From contig JBAVEN010000108.1 in the NCBI GenBank assembly GCA_049587755.1, forward strand, positions 1 to 64,000: a stretch of DNA of 64,000 bases, in the 5' to 3' direction. Shown here piece by piece: positions 42,919 through 52,874 of this stretch. Positions within the stretch are counted from its first letter, which is position 1. Every line of letters begins with the position of its first letter. The notes beneath the pieces were generated by a model. The model was not told the DNA's origin and made no database searches. It worked only from the letters and a program-made list of their open reading frames with translations. The translations under genes were made by a program, and so were the position numbers. The DNA is from Bog-375 sp049587755. Its GTDB lineage: Bacteria > Acidobacteriota > Terriglobia > Bryobacterales > Bryobacteraceae.

Positions 42919-45306
42919 TTATTCCACCTCGAACGGAACCTTGCGGGCGACAATGCGGTGCGTGGCGTCTTCCGCAAGGACTTCGGCAATGTACGAACCG
43001 GCGACGAGGTCTTCCACCTTCAAGCGGAATGCCACCGGGATTACCGGGTTGCCCGGCTTGGCTAACTTGCTGATGTCCATCGCGCCGCTATCGCTTTTCG
43101 TATCGCCTGTCTTCGCATCCAGCAGGCGGACTTCGACAGTCAAACTGGTTGCGGACGCCGCGGGTTTGGCGGCTTCATCGCCCGCCGCAGCCGGCTGACC
43201 CGGCGCTTCGCCGGCGCGCAGCAGCGGCTCGTAGACTTCCAGGTAGCAGACAGCGGTGTCAGCCTTCTTGAAGCGGTTGCTGCCGCCAGGCGTAATTTGC
43301 ATGCCGAGCGCCACCAGCGGAGCGCGGCCGTCCAGCAGTTCAGCATCCAGGTCCGTGTCCGCATCGCTTACCTTATGGACGTCGGTGCTGAGCGCAATGC
43401 CGCTGAGGAATAAACTCTTGCCGTCGTACGGATCGATGGTCAGCGGGTTCTTCTCCAGCTTGCCGAATTCCTCGCCGCCGGAGCTGAAGAGCACTTTCAG
43501 ATCGTAGGTACCGGCGGCCACGTCGAACTGGTTGTCGTAATGCAGGAACGGCTTTCTTAGAAATGCCTCGAGATCCTGCTTATCGGCGAAGTCCAGCTTG
43601 ACCGTGTCGCTGAACCGCGCGCCCACCGCCCCATTCGGGTTGTAGGCGATTCCCAGTATGTTGACATCGGCGTGCTGGTGGCCTTTCACCTTGGTGAACT
43701 GGATGGATTTGGTGGGAATCTCCAGCGCCAGGTCGAGACGCGCCGCGTTGGGAGACAGATAAAAGAACGGCGTCTGCATGGCCGCGGACGTCACGGTGCC
43801 GGTGGCATCGGCGGCCGCGCGCGTCTCCAGGTCGCGCTCGGCAGGCTTGCCTGCCAGCAGATCCACCTGCTTCACGTTGCAATAGCCGCTGCGCGCCCTC
43901 ACCCTGTATCCGCCGTGTTCCACTTTCACTCTCAGGACGTGGCAGCTTCCCTCGGGTGTGTCCGGCGGCGTGTATCCGATCAGGTAGTACTGGTTCTGCT
44001 CTTTGCCGATCTTATCCAGGCCGCCCAACAAGTCGTTGGTATTGGCAATCACGAATCCGCCCGTGCCATCGGCCAGCATATACATGAATTCCTGGTTGGT
44101 GTTTGCCGTGGGCGGTGGCGGCGGAACGATGATCTGCGGGGTCGTGGGGTACCTGGGGACGATCCCGTTAGTGATGGTGGCGGGACCGCGCGTGCCGGTG
44201 CCGGTGCCAGTGTTGGTCGGTCCGCGCGTCGGGCTTCCGCTCGGTCCGCGCGTCGGGCCCGGACTCGGCGACCCGCCCCCGGGTCTGGAGCCGCCTGGCG
44301 AACTGCCCGTGCCGCCCGTGCCGCCCGCGCCGGCCGGCGGGCCGCCCGTGGGCCCGGAGGATCCGCCGCGTTGGAGAAAAGCGGCGGGCCGCACCAGGCC
44401 GTAGCCGCTGGACAGGCCTAACGCCGCGAAAACGCCGCCATGCGGGGCCGGGTTCAAAGCACCATGCGGAGGGCCTGGCGAAAAACCGGGAACGGGTCCC
44501 TGCGCCGGGGGCGCTGCTAGCAAGCCGCGCACATCGATCGGATAAATCGCTACATTCGCCTTGTTGCACGTGTCGGTAACCGCCAGCACCTCGGACCGGA
44601 TCTCTGTGGTCAGCGGGAATCCTTCGGTAAACAGCACCAGGATCTTGCGCCCCGGCACCGCTTCCAATCCTTTAGCGACGGCGCGCAAACCCAGCAGCAG
44701 ATCGCGTTGCCCGAACTCCGCTTCCACGCCGCTCGATAAGCTCGGCGGCGCACCACTGTCCAGCGCGGAGCCGGACGGCGTCGAGGCATCGCCGCCAATC
44801 GTCATCGTTCCCGCGTTCGGATTGACGTTGGAGAGCTTCGCGCCGCTGACCACCTGCTTCAGCCGCTCCGCGTCGGCGGTGAAGTTCTGCGCGATTCTCA
44901 CGCCGCCGGTGAAGTTGACGACCGCCATGTAACGGTTGGGCCCGGCATTAGCCTCGACAAATTTGCCCGCCGCCCGGCGCGCCACCGATTGGTCGCCGAA
45001 ACTCATCGTCGAGTTGTCGAAGAACAACACCAGGTAATGCTTTTGGGCGTTGTTGGGCAAAGCCGACTCGGCTTCGTAAGAGAAGCTGCGGATCGGCTGT
45101 TCCTTACCGTCTTCCGATACCTTGAAATCTTTCTGCGGAAGGTCGGGCACGTAATTGCCCTTCTTGTCGGTCACCACTGCGTCTACCAACACCTGCTTGG
45201 TCTCGGTTCGAATCACCACGCTCGGAGTGGCCGCCGGCCCGCTTTGCTGCGCCGGCGCCGCCATCGCCGCCAGAAAAATGATTCCAGCTAGTTCGCGGAT
45301 TCGCAT
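42919..45306 (-). CDS. secreted VWFA-related protein, long form
   Basis: A 795-residue secreted protein with the acidobacterial VWFA-related domain. Signal peptide residues 1-19. The N-terminal strand block KQVLVDAVVTDKKGNYVPDL is followed by a von Willebrand A fold from about residue 88; LVLFFDNSTMS at the metal site lacks the full DxSxS. The fold is interrupted at about residues 261-402 by a Pro/Gly/Thr-rich low-complexity linker with repeated GPTRGPS-like units. A C-terminal beta-rich region (about 480-795) may form Ig-like domains. Likely an extracellular or cell-surface adhesion/scaffold protein; the role is not established. GAGG precedes the ATG. Confidence 0.8.
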   Translation of the reverse strand: MRIRELAGIIFLAAMAAPAQQSGPAATPSVVIRTETKQVLVDAVVTDKKGNYVPDLPQKDFKVSEDGKEQPIRSFSYEAESALPNNAQKHYLVLFFDNSTMSFGDQSVARRAAGKFVEANAGPNRYMAVVNFTGGVRIAQNFTADAERLKQVVSGAKLSNVNPNAGTMTIGGDASTPSGSALDSGAPPSLSSGVEAEFGQRDLLLGLRAVAKGLEAVPGRKILVLFTEGFPLTTEIRSEVLAVTDTCNKANVAIYPIDVRGLLAAPPAQGPVPGFSPGPPHGALNPAPHGGVFAALGLSSGYGLVRPAAFLQRGGSSGPTGGPPAGAGGTGGTGSSPGGSRPGGGSPSPGPTRGPSGSPTRGPTNTGTGTGTRGPATITNGIVPRYPTTPQIIVPPPPPTANTNQEFMYMLADGTGGFVIANTNDLLGGLDKIGKEQNQYYLIGYTPPDTPEGSCHVLRVKVEHGGYRVRARSGYCNVKQVDLLAGKPAERDLETRAAADATGTVTSAAMQTPFFYLSPNAARLDLALEIPTKSIQFTKVKGHQHADVNILGIAYNPNGAVGARFSDTVKLDFADKQDLEAFLRKPFLHYDNQFDVAAGTYDLKVLFSSGGEEFGKLEKNPLTIDPYDGKSLFLSGIALSTDVHKVSDADTDLDAELLDGRAPLVALGMQITPGGSNRFKKADTAVCYLEVYEPLLRAGEAPGQPAAAGDEAAKPAASATSLTVEVRLLDAKTGDTKSDSGAMDISKLAKPGNPVIPVAFRLKVEDLVAGSYIAEVLAEDATHRIVARKVPFEVE

Positions 45307-45632
45307 TTCATCGCCTCTCGTTCCTCTATAGTATGTCCACCTTGCCGTTGCTTGCCAGCCTCAATTCGCCGTGCGCTGTCCGGAAATGTACCACGTGCCA
45401 GCCAGACTGCCGGCCCCTGCCTTCATAAGTTTAGTCTGGCTGAGAAATACCCTTACCACCAGACTCTTCCGAGCTATTCCCCGCCGTCCGGCCGTGCCGG
45501 CTCCCTCTATCTCTACCTCGAAAGTGTGGGGCTTTTCTACGCTTAGCGGAACCCGGCTGCAGAGGATTTCAGCCGCCTGAGTTCATTCGCCTCTGAGCGG
45601 TCGGCTAAGTGGATCTGTTACCATTCCAGCCA
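45307..45632. other. intergenic region with a VWFA C-terminus relic
   Basis: A 326-base gap without an intact gene. At 45331-45350 the sequence GTATGTCCACCTTGCCGTTG matches, with one mismatch, the final codons of the two VWFA genes at 48795 and 50583 (NGTVDIP). The remainder shows no hairpin, promoter or gene I can support. Confidence 0.4.
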
Positions 45633-46550
45633 ATGGACGCCGTGCAGATCTCACATGTAACCAGGACCTTCGGTAGCGTCACAGCGGTGGACGACCTCAC
45701 CCTCAACGTGCCCCAGGGCTCGATCTACGGATTCATCGGCCCCAACGGCTCGGGCAAAACCACCACGATGCGGATGATCGTAAACATCTTCTATCCCGAT
45801 CGCGGAGAGATCCGCCTTTTCGGGGATCGCCGGCCCGAGACGAGCAGCGACTTCATCGGGTACCTTCCTGAAGAACGCGGCCTTTACCAGAAAATGGCCG
45901 TGCGGGCGCTGCTCGAATTCTACGGAGAGCTGCGTTCCGGCCGCGATGTCAAAGCCGAAGTGTCCGCCTGGCTGGAGAGGCTGGACCTGGCGGGCCGCGC
46001 CTCCGATAAGGTCGGAACGCTCAGCCGGGGCATGAGTCAAAAAGTTCAATTCATCGCCACCGTGATTCCCGAACCGAAACTGCTCATCCTCGACGAACCC
46101 TTCAGCGGCCTCGACCCGGTGAGCGCGGAGGCCATCCGCGCCGCCATTCTGGATCTCCGGCGGCACGGCGTCACGGTCATTCTCAGCACCCACGACATGC
46201 ACCTGGCGGAAACCCTTTGCGATTACATCTTCATGATCTTCCGCGGCAGGAAGGTGCTGGACGGCACGCTGAACTCCATTCAGGACGAGTACGGCGAGGA
46301 CACCATACGGGTAACGGCCAACGGCGGCTTCGCAGCACTGCAACAGCTTCCTGGAGTCGAGCAGATTCGCGACCTGGGACAGGTGCAGGAACTGCGGCTC
46401 GAGCGCGGCTCGGATCCGCAGGAGGTGCTACGCGCCCTGGTGGCGCAAGCTCGCGTGACGAGTTTCTCCCTGATGAAGCCTTCCCTGCACGACATCTTCA
46501 TGCGCATTGCCGGCTCGGCGGCCGAGGAGGCGAACCATGCGAACGCATAA
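45633..46550 (+). CDS. ABC transporter ATP-binding protein (NatA-like)
   Basis: A 305-residue ATPase of an ABC-2 type exporter. Walker A is GPNGSGKTT (residues 32-40), the signature is LSRGMSQK, Walker B is LLILDEPFSG, and the H-loop is STHDMH. A C-terminal extension of ~80 residues carries the DUF4162-like domain typical of NatA-type ATPases. ATG 45633 is preferred to GTG 45609 because the conserved N-terminus starts there. It overlaps the permease gene by 14 bases. Confidence 0.9.
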   Translation: MDAVQISHVTRTFGSVTAVDDLTLNVPQGSIYGFIGPNGSGKTTTMRMIVNIFYPDRGEIRLFGDRRPETSSDFIGYLPEERGLYQKMAVRALLEFYGELRSGRDVKAEVSAWLERLDLAGRASDKVGTLSRGMSQKVQFIATVIPEPKLLILDEPFSGLDPVSAEAIRAAILDLRRHGVTVILSTHDMHLAETLCDYIFMIFRGRKVLDGTLNSIQDEYGEDTIRVTANGGFAALQQLPGVEQIRDLGQVQELRLERGSDPQEVLRALVAQARVTSFSLMKPSLHDIFMRIAGSAAEEANHANA

Positions 46551-47907
46551 GGTCTTCACCATTGCCAAGCGCGACTACATCGCGACCGTCCGCACCAAGG
46601 CGTTTGTTTTCGGCCTGGTAGTCGCCCCCATCCTGTTTGGCGGCGGATCCATCGGCATGTCGTTCCTCAGCGGCAGATCCGACCTCAGCGACCGGCATAT
46701 AGCCATCATCGACCACACGGGCGTGGTGGCCGGCGCCCTGGTGCGCGCCGCCAGAGAGAAGAACGACCGGGAGTCGTTCGACAAAAAGACGCACCGGCAA
46801 ATCGCGCCTCGCTATGTTTTCGAGGTGATCGCGTCGGCGGAGAACTCCGCTTCCGGCCGTGCGGATCAGTTGCTCGCGCTGTCCAATCGCGTCCGTGACA
46901 AGAGCCTAGTGGCATTTCTCGAAATCGGGAAGAACGCGCTGCACCCGCCCAAACCCGCCGACGACGCCGATCTCGACCTGGGGACAAGCAAAAAGACCGA
47001 CCCCGATACCACCGTTTCTTATTACACCAACGCCGGCGGCATCGACGAGATGCGCATCTGGCTCAACGGCCCCATCAGCGACGGTGTGCGCCTGGCGCGG
47101 CTGGCGCAACTCGGAATCGATATCGGCCAACATCCGGACCTGGCGGCCTCGGTCCGGATCCAGGGGCTTAGCCTGGTGGAGCGTGACGCAAGGACGGGCG
47201 AAGTGCAGGCGGCGCGCAAACGCAGCGAACTGGAAGTCTTCGTGCCCATGACGGTAGCCCTCATTCTCGGCATGATCGTGATGGTGGGCTCGGCCCCCAT
47301 GCTGCAAAATGTGACGCAGGATAAGAGTCAGCGCATTGTGGAGACCCTGCTCGGTGCGGCCACCCCATTCGAGCTCGTGACCGGCAAAGTGCTGGGCTCG
47401 GTCGCGGTCTCTGTGACCAGTTCCGTGCTATACGTTGTCGCCGGCACCGTAGCGGTGAACGCTCTGGGCGTAGCCGGCCTGCTGCCGCTCACCATCATCC
47501 CGTGGTTTTACGCTTACCTGCTGGCCGACGTGGTCATGCTCTGCGCCTTCGCCGCGGCGCTCGGTGCGTGCTGCAGCACCCCGCAGGACGCGCAGAATCT
47601 GGCCATCGTGCTGCTGATGCCGTGCATCATCCCGATGTTCATGCTGGTCACCGTGCTGCGCGAGCCCAACGGTATGCTGGCTACCGTGATGTCGCTGATT
47701 CCGCCATTTACGCCGATCCTGATGCTATTGCGCCAGGCCATGCCCAACGGCGTTCCTGCCTGGCAACCGTGGGCGGGACTGGCGGGCGTACTGGTCTTCG
47801 CAACCGCAACCGTCTGGACCGCTTCCCGCATCTTCCGCGTGGCCATCCTGATGCAAGGCAAACCGCCGCGGTTGGCGGAGATTGCGCATTGGGCGATGAA
47901 GGGCTGA
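46537..47907 (+). CDS. ABC-2 type transporter permease (NatB-like)
   Basis: A 456-residue membrane subunit partnering the upstream ATPase. An N-terminal helix (about 20-40) is followed by a ~200-residue extracytoplasmic loop and five or six C-terminal helices (VFVPMTVALILGMIVMVG onward). The motif TQDKSQRIVETLLGAATPFELVTGK is typical of the NatB/ABC-2 family. GAGGAGG lies just before the ATG at 46537, which sits inside the end of the ATPase gene. Substrate unknown; related pairs export Na+ or small molecules. Confidence 0.88.
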   Translation: MRTHKVFTIAKRDYIATVRTKAFVFGLVVAPILFGGGSIGMSFLSGRSDLSDRHIAIIDHTGVVAGALVRAAREKNDRESFDKKTHRQIAPRYVFEVIASAENSASGRADQLLALSNRVRDKSLVAFLEIGKNALHPPKPADDADLDLGTSKKTDPDTTVSYYTNAGGIDEMRIWLNGPISDGVRLARLAQLGIDIGQHPDLAASVRIQGLSLVERDARTGEVQAARKRSELEVFVPMTVALILGMIVMVGSAPMLQNVTQDKSQRIVETLLGAATPFELVTGKVLGSVAVSVTSSVLYVVAGTVAVNALGVAGLLPLTIIPWFYAYLLADVVMLCAFAAALGACCSTPQDAQNLAIVLLMPCIIPMFMLVTVLREPNGMLATVMSLIPPFTPILMLLRQAMPNGVPAWQPWAGLAGVLVFATATVWTASRIFRVAILMQGKPPRLAEIAHWAMKG

Positions 47908-47921
47908 ACGGAACCGCGGGC

Positions 47922-48758
47922 ATGCACGAAAACACGGCCAGCCGTACCGCGCTGCGAGTTGCCGCCCGCCGCGCCGCGCATCAAATCCTGGATCGCCCCC
48001 CGGTTTTCGAGGACCCGCTGGCACTGGCGATCGTCGGTGCGGAAGCCGCTTCGCAGGCGGCATCGGAGACCTGGTCGCCTTCCCTGCGCGCGTTCATAGC
48101 GGCACGCAGCCGGTTCGCCGAAGAGGAGTTGGCGCGCGCCGTGGAGCGTGGCATCCGCCAGTACGTGGTGTTGGGCGCCGGGCTCGATACTTTCGCGTAT
48201 CGCAATCTGCATGCGGCACTCGGCCTGCGAGTGTTTGAAGTGGATCACCCCTCGACGCAGGAGTGGAAGCGCGACCGCCTGCGCAGCGCCGGGATCGAGA
48301 TTCCGGCGGAGACCGTCTTCGCCGCCGTGGACTTCGGACGCCAGTCCCTCCGGGACGCCCTTCCGGCGGCCGGCTTCCGCACCGCAGAGCCCGCCTTCTT
48401 CTCCTGGCTCGGCGTGGTTCCCTATCTCACCGGGGATGCGTTCCTGTCCACCACGGCATTCATCGCCGGTCTGCCGCCCGAGAGCGGCGTGGTGCTCGAT
48501 TACGCGCGCCCGCGCTCCGCCCTCAGCGCATCGGAACGGCTGGCGCTGGACGCTCTGGCCAGCCGCGTGGCCGCTGCCGGTGAGCCTTTCCAGCTCTTCT
48601 TCGAACCCGCCGCGCTGGCCGCACAAGTCCGCCAGTTGGGCTTCCACCATCTGGAAGATCTGGATGCCGCCGGGATCAACGCGCGCTACTTCCGCAACCG
48701 CGCCGACGGGCTGTGCGTCCGGGGCAAAGGTGGCCATCTGCTGAGCGCGCGCATCTGA
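47922..48758 (+). CDS. leucine-carboxyl-methyltransferase-like SAM methyltransferase
   Basis: A 278-residue methyltransferase of the LCMT/PPM1 type (putative SAM-dependent methyltransferases). It contains YVVLGAGLDTFAYR (SAM-binding glycine loop), LRVFEVDHPSTQEWK, and FFSWLGVVPYLTGDAF. The natural substrate is unknown; relatives act in secondary metabolism or on protein C-termini. It starts 14 bases after the permease stop and is probably in the same transcript. It is convergent with the VWFA gene at 48795. Confidence 0.8.
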   Translation: MHENTASRTALRVAARRAAHQILDRPPVFEDPLALAIVGAEAASQAASETWSPSLRAFIAARSRFAEEELARAVERGIRQYVVLGAGLDTFAYRNLHAALGLRVFEVDHPSTQEWKRDRLRSAGIEIPAETVFAAVDFGRQSLRDALPAAGFRTAEPAFFSWLGVVPYLTGDAFLSTTAFIAGLPPESGVVLDYARPRSALSASERLALDALASRVAAAGEPFQLFFEPAALAAQVRQLGFHHLEDLDAAGINARYFRNRADGLCVRGKGGHLLSARI

Positions 48759-48794
48759 GCGTCGCGTTCGCCGCCGCGAGACCGCTCGCGGCCG

Positions 48795-50546
48795 CTAAGG
48801 TATGTCCACCGTGCCGTTGAGGGCAGACATGAGTGAGCCTTCCGAATCCCGCACCACTAGCCGCACTGCATACGAACCCGGCTTGGCCTCCAGTCCCATG
48901 CGGACCGTGATGCCCTGTGCCAGCAGCTTTTGCAGGAATTCGTCATGCAAGCTCAGGTCGACGTGCTTCACCAGCCCCGTCACCAGGTTCCCATTGCGGT
49001 CAAATAGCGCCGAGACCACCGTGATGTTATCCAGGTTGCGGCCATCCGCCTTGCGGAACTTCGCGGCCGCCAGGTCCACGTGCGCCAGCACCGTCACCGT
49101 GGCCGCATCACCCATGCCTCTGAAGAACTGAGTGTGCATCGCGACCGGTAGATCCCTCATCTCTTCGCGTGAGTACACCGCGTCTTCGATCTCGCGCCTG
49201 GCGCTGGCGGCGGCGTCCTCCAGGCGCGTTGGCGCATAATAGCCGCGGCGCGCCTCGATGGCATAACCGGCTTTCGCTTCCACCATCACCTTCAGCCCGT
49301 GAAAGCTGCCGTCCAGCTTTAAGTTCTGCGGTTGAAAGCCCAGTAAATAATAGACTTCCGGGGTCGTAGAGATGCGGCGGAAACCCTCGTCCAGATCGTT
49401 GTTGTTGTGGAAATACGTGCCGCCCGTGTCCGCCGCAATCTCAGCCAACAGAGTCTCTTGCAGCGCCTCGCTCTGGCGCAAAAGGGTTTGCTTGGTCCGC
49501 TCGGCCCTCGAGTCCAACACCTGATACGAGGCGTCAATGTTGGTGGTGTAGAGCCCCCTGGCGTTGAGGACGTTCACCAGCACGTTGGCGCGCAGGGCGC
49601 GATCAATCGCATCGTACTCGTCCGGCTGGTGTTCGCTCAGGGTGAGGAATCCCGGGGACACCAGCACCAGAATCCGCTCGCCGGGCATGGCAGACATACG
49701 CCGAATCGCGTCTTTAAGCGCCGCCAGCGAAACCTGCGTCTCCTGCTCCCCGGCGATCAGCACGCGCCGCGCTTCTACCAGCACCACACCCGCAGGGACC
49801 TCGACCACGGAAATGTGAGTGCAGGACGCGAACTCAATCACCGCCGCATTGGTGGCCTCTGCATCCTGCTTGTTTACCATCATGTCGGCCTGGTAGTAGC
49901 TGATGTCGGGGCACTCCTGGCCCGTGGCGCGGGCAATGGGATGCGGCACCAGGCGCGCCAGAGCTTCACGGAGCTGGTCGCGGTCGTCGGTGAAGTCCAG
50001 CGTACCTTGGCCCGAGGTGGTGAAGATGGCGGCGCGATCAGTAGCCTTCAACTCGGATTCGATGTGGCGCTGGGCGGCGGCGCGTACGCGGATCAGGTCC
50101 TCCTCCGTCACATGCACGTCGTCGAACAGGTACCCGATAAAGCGCTGCGGCATGGCGGCCGCGGGGACCGGCGCCGCTGCGGCTTCGCTCAGGCCTTTCT
50201 GCTGTTCCGCCACCGGCTGAGCGGGAGCCGGCCGGCTGCCCGGCCTTTCCACCGTGAACCGTTCGATCTCCTGCAGCTTTCCTTTGTCGAAAAGGCGGAA
50301 GGACTCCTTGGTCAGGCCCCCCACAAGCTGGCCCTGCTTGTCGCGCACCACCACCGGCACCATCACCAGGTTGACGTGCGACGTAAAAGTGGCCTTCTCT
50401 TCTCTAATGCTGATCTCCGGCTGGCTTTGCGGCGCTGAGGGAGCGGCCGGTGGCTGGCCGGCAGCCGGCGACCAGGCTGCCGCGGCCAGGTAGGCTCCCA
50501 TCGCCAGGCGCACAAAGCAAGCCCGCCGCTGGGAAATTACGGCCAT
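48795..50546 (-). CDS. secreted VWFA-related protein, paralog 1
   Basis: A 583-residue secreted protein of the acidobacterial VWFA-related family. After a signal peptide (LAMGAYLAAAAWSPAAG) come the conserved VNLVMVPVVVRDKQGQ and LTKESFRLFDKGKLQEIERF, then the A-domain core (YLFDDVHVTEEDLIRVR; LVSPGFLTLSEH) and a C-terminal beta domain ending NGTVDIP. ATG 50546 is chosen since AAGGAGAT lies just upstream; a TTG three bases earlier is an alternative. It is adjacent to a close paralog on the same strand, which suggests tandem duplication. Confidence 0.8.
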   Translation of the reverse strand: MAVISQRRACFVRLAMGAYLAAAAWSPAAGQPPAAPSAPQSQPEISIREEKATFTSHVNLVMVPVVVRDKQGQLVGGLTKESFRLFDKGKLQEIERFTVERPGSRPAPAQPVAEQQKGLSEAAAAPVPAAAMPQRFIGYLFDDVHVTEEDLIRVRAAAQRHIESELKATDRAAIFTTSGQGTLDFTDDRDQLREALARLVPHPIARATGQECPDISYYQADMMVNKQDAEATNAAVIEFASCTHISVVEVPAGVVLVEARRVLIAGEQETQVSLAALKDAIRRMSAMPGERILVLVSPGFLTLSEHQPDEYDAIDRALRANVLVNVLNARGLYTTNIDASYQVLDSRAERTKQTLLRQSEALQETLLAEIAADTGGTYFHNNNDLDEGFRRISTTPEVYYLLGFQPQNLKLDGSFHGLKVMVEAKAGYAIEARRGYYAPTRLEDAAASARREIEDAVYSREEMRDLPVAMHTQFFRGMGDAATVTVLAHVDLAAAKFRKADGRNLDNITVVSALFDRNGNLVTGLVKHVDLSLHDEFLQKLLAQGITVRMGLEAKPGSYAVRLVVRDSEGSLMSALNGTVDIP

Positions 50547-50582
50547 CAAAATCTCCTTGATGATAGCACCCGCCCGAACGGC

Positions 50583-52319
50583 CTATGGTATGTCCACCGT
50601 GCCGTTGATAGCGGACATGAGTGAGCCTTCCGAATCCCGCACCACCAGCCGCACTGCGTACGCGCCCGGCTTGGCTTCCAGGCCAATGCGGACCGTGATG
50701 CCGTGCGCCAGGCGGTATTGCAGGGACTCGTCGCGCAAGCGAAGGTCGACGTGCTTCACCCGCCCCGCCACCAGGTTCCCGTTGCGGTCGAACAGCGCCG
50801 AGACCACCGTCACGTTATCCAGGCTGCGTCCTCCCTCCTGACGGAACTTCACGCCCGCCAGGTCCACGTGAGCAAGCACGGTCACCGTGGCCGCGTCGCC
50901 GGCTCCCTTCAAGAACTGGGTGTGCATGGTGATCGGCAGATCGCTCATTTCTTCGCGGGAGTACACGGCGTCTTCGATCTCCCGTTTGGCTGTGGCGGCG
51001 GCGTCCTGCAAGCGACTGGGAGCAAAGTAGCCGTGGCGCGCTTCTATGCTGTAGCCGGCTTTCGGTTCAATCGTCACTTTCAACCCGTGAAAGCTCCCGT
51101 CGAGCTTCAGATTCTGCGGCTGGAAGCCCAACAGGTAGTAAAGCTCCGGGGCCGCTGCCGTGCGGCGGAAGCCTGCCGCCAGGTCATTGTTATTGTGAAA
51201 ATAATAGCCGCCCGTGCCGGCGGTAAATCCCATCAACGTGCCTTCTTCGACCATGTCCGTCTGGCGCTCAAATGCGATTTTGACCGTGGACACACCGCCC
51301 GCGGAAACCGACGGCCGCGAGGCATCGAAGCCTTCGAGGGGTGCATAAACACCCTTCGGGTTCAGCGCGTTGATCACCACGTTGGCCCGCAGCGCATGGT
51401 CGATCACGTCGTACTCATCGAACTGGTGCTCTGGGAGGGTATAAAACCCCGGAGAAACCAGTATTAAAACCCGCTCTCCGGGCAAGGCCGACATGCGGCG
51501 GATAACGTCGCGGATCACCGCCAGTGAGACCTGCGTTCCCTGTTGCCCTATGCTCAGGATTCGGCGCGCTTCAGCCTCTACCGCCCCCGTTTTTTCATCC
51601 CAGTCAAGGCGATCCATGTTCGAACCCACCGCCGCAGCAAGCGCCAGTGGGTCGTGATAGTTGACGATCATGTCAGCCTGGTAGAAGCTCATGCCCTGGC
51701 TTCCCAAGCCGGCTGCGCGTCCGATCGGGTGGGGCAAGAGACGCTGTAGCGCCTGCCGCAGCTTCGCCAGTTCGTCGGTGAAATCCACCTGGCCTTGACC
51801 GGACGTGGTGAAGATTGCGGCGCGGTCCGTTGGCCCGAGATCCGCATAGATGTGGCGCTCGGCCGCCTCGCGAGCCTGCGCCAGATCCGCGAACTCCGAG
51901 TGCACATCGTCGAACAGGTAGCCGATAAAGCGCCGCGGCATACCGGCTGGCGCCCCGCGATCGGCCGTTGCGGCGTCCTTCCCCGCCGCCGCTCCTTCGG
52001 ACGGCGCTGCATTGCCCGCCCCGGCGCTGCGCTCCACGAGGAACCGTTCGATCTCCTGCAGCTTTCCTTTGTCGTAGAGGCGGAAGGATTCCTTGGTGAG
52101 GCCTTCGATAGTGCGACCCTGGTTGTCCCGTACCACCACCGGCACCATCACCAGGTTGACCCGCGACGTGAACTTGGCCGGCTCTTCGCGAGTGCTGATC
52201 TCCGGCTGGTTCTGCACCGCCGCGGCGGGAGCCGGCGGCTGCCCGGCGGCCTCGGCGAACACGTACGCCACCAGCGCCAGGCCCAAGACAGCCGCGCGCG
52301 CTACGGCAGGTTCGCCCAT
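50583..52319 (-). CDS. secreted VWFA-related protein, paralog 2
   Basis: A 578-residue secreted protein very similar to the downstream gene at 48795: same signal-peptide layout, VNLVMVPVVVRDNQGR, FRLYDKGKLQEIERF, YLFDDVHSEFADLAQ and LVSPGFYTLPEHQFDEYD, and the same last seven residues. The two differ mainly in the middle (about residues 200-340), where ligand-facing loops of the A-domain would lie. CGGAG precedes the ATG. Probably exported and surface or periplasmic; partner unknown. The 36-base gap to the paralog implies cotranscription. Confidence 0.8.
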   Translation of the reverse strand: MGEPAVARAAVLGLALVAYVFAEAAGQPPAPAAAVQNQPEISTREEPAKFTSRVNLVMVPVVVRDNQGRTIEGLTKESFRLYDKGKLQEIERFLVERSAGAGNAAPSEGAAAGKDAATADRGAPAGMPRRFIGYLFDDVHSEFADLAQAREAAERHIYADLGPTDRAAIFTTSGQGQVDFTDELAKLRQALQRLLPHPIGRAAGLGSQGMSFYQADMIVNYHDPLALAAAVGSNMDRLDWDEKTGAVEAEARRILSIGQQGTQVSLAVIRDVIRRMSALPGERVLILVSPGFYTLPEHQFDEYDVIDHALRANVVINALNPKGVYAPLEGFDASRPSVSAGGVSTVKIAFERQTDMVEEGTLMGFTAGTGGYYFHNNNDLAAGFRRTAAAPELYYLLGFQPQNLKLDGSFHGLKVTIEPKAGYSIEARHGYFAPSRLQDAAATAKREIEDAVYSREEMSDLPITMHTQFLKGAGDAATVTVLAHVDLAGVKFRQEGGRSLDNVTVVSALFDRNGNLVAGRVKHVDLRLRDESLQYRLAHGITVRIGLEAKPGAYAVRLVVRDSEGSLMSAINGTVDIP

Positions 52320-52467
52320 GAAACTCCGTCCAATCGTAGCACCGGAAAGTGCGGCGGATTCATGAAAGGCGCATTAAAGCGGCATTAAGATGAAGCCGCG
52401 GGACCGGCGGGCCGGACACACCGGCCACCAGGCGTAGCGCCGCGATCCTGCGCCGCAGAGCAGCCAC

Positions 52468-52713
52468 TCAGCCGTAAAACTCCTCGGCCTGCTGTTCGCG
52501 AAGATCCTCCGCCGCCTGCGCTTGCAGGTCCCCGCTAAGGGTCTCCAATGCCTCCACGATCTTCTGGAAGGTGACGGCCGCCTGGCTTTGCGGCCCGTAA
52601 ACGTCAGCCACCAAGGCAGCCAGTTCCTTGAGGCGGACCCGCGTCATCTTTAACTCGCGGCCCAGCTCCAGATGTTCCTCGCGGGTTAGATGTTGCGGTC
52701 TTTCCGTGCGCAT
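52468..52713 (-). CDS. small coiled-coil protein, unknown
   Basis: An 81-residue soluble protein, mostly helical and acidic (LTREEHLELGRELKMTRVRL and LETLSGDLQAQAAEDLREQQ), with heptad-like spacing suggesting a coiled coil. ATG 52713 is chosen over longer frames that read into the promoter of the cyclophilin gene. No family is recognised. Divergent from the cyclophilin gene. Confidence 0.5.
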   Translation of the reverse strand: MRTERPQHLTREEHLELGRELKMTRVRLKELAALVADVYGPQSQAAVTFQKIVEALETLSGDLQAQAAEDLREQQAEEFYG

Positions 52714-52874
52714 CAAGGGGTAACCAGGACCGAGATGGTCGATCTCTCTTGCATAAGATCGGGCCGGCTCGCCGCCGGATACGCCCCACTTCTGCGCGCG
52801 GCAGCGCAGCGCCATCACAGTGTAACATACGGCCCTTTCCGGCCCGCTTGTCGCGACTTGGTACAATCGCTCTG

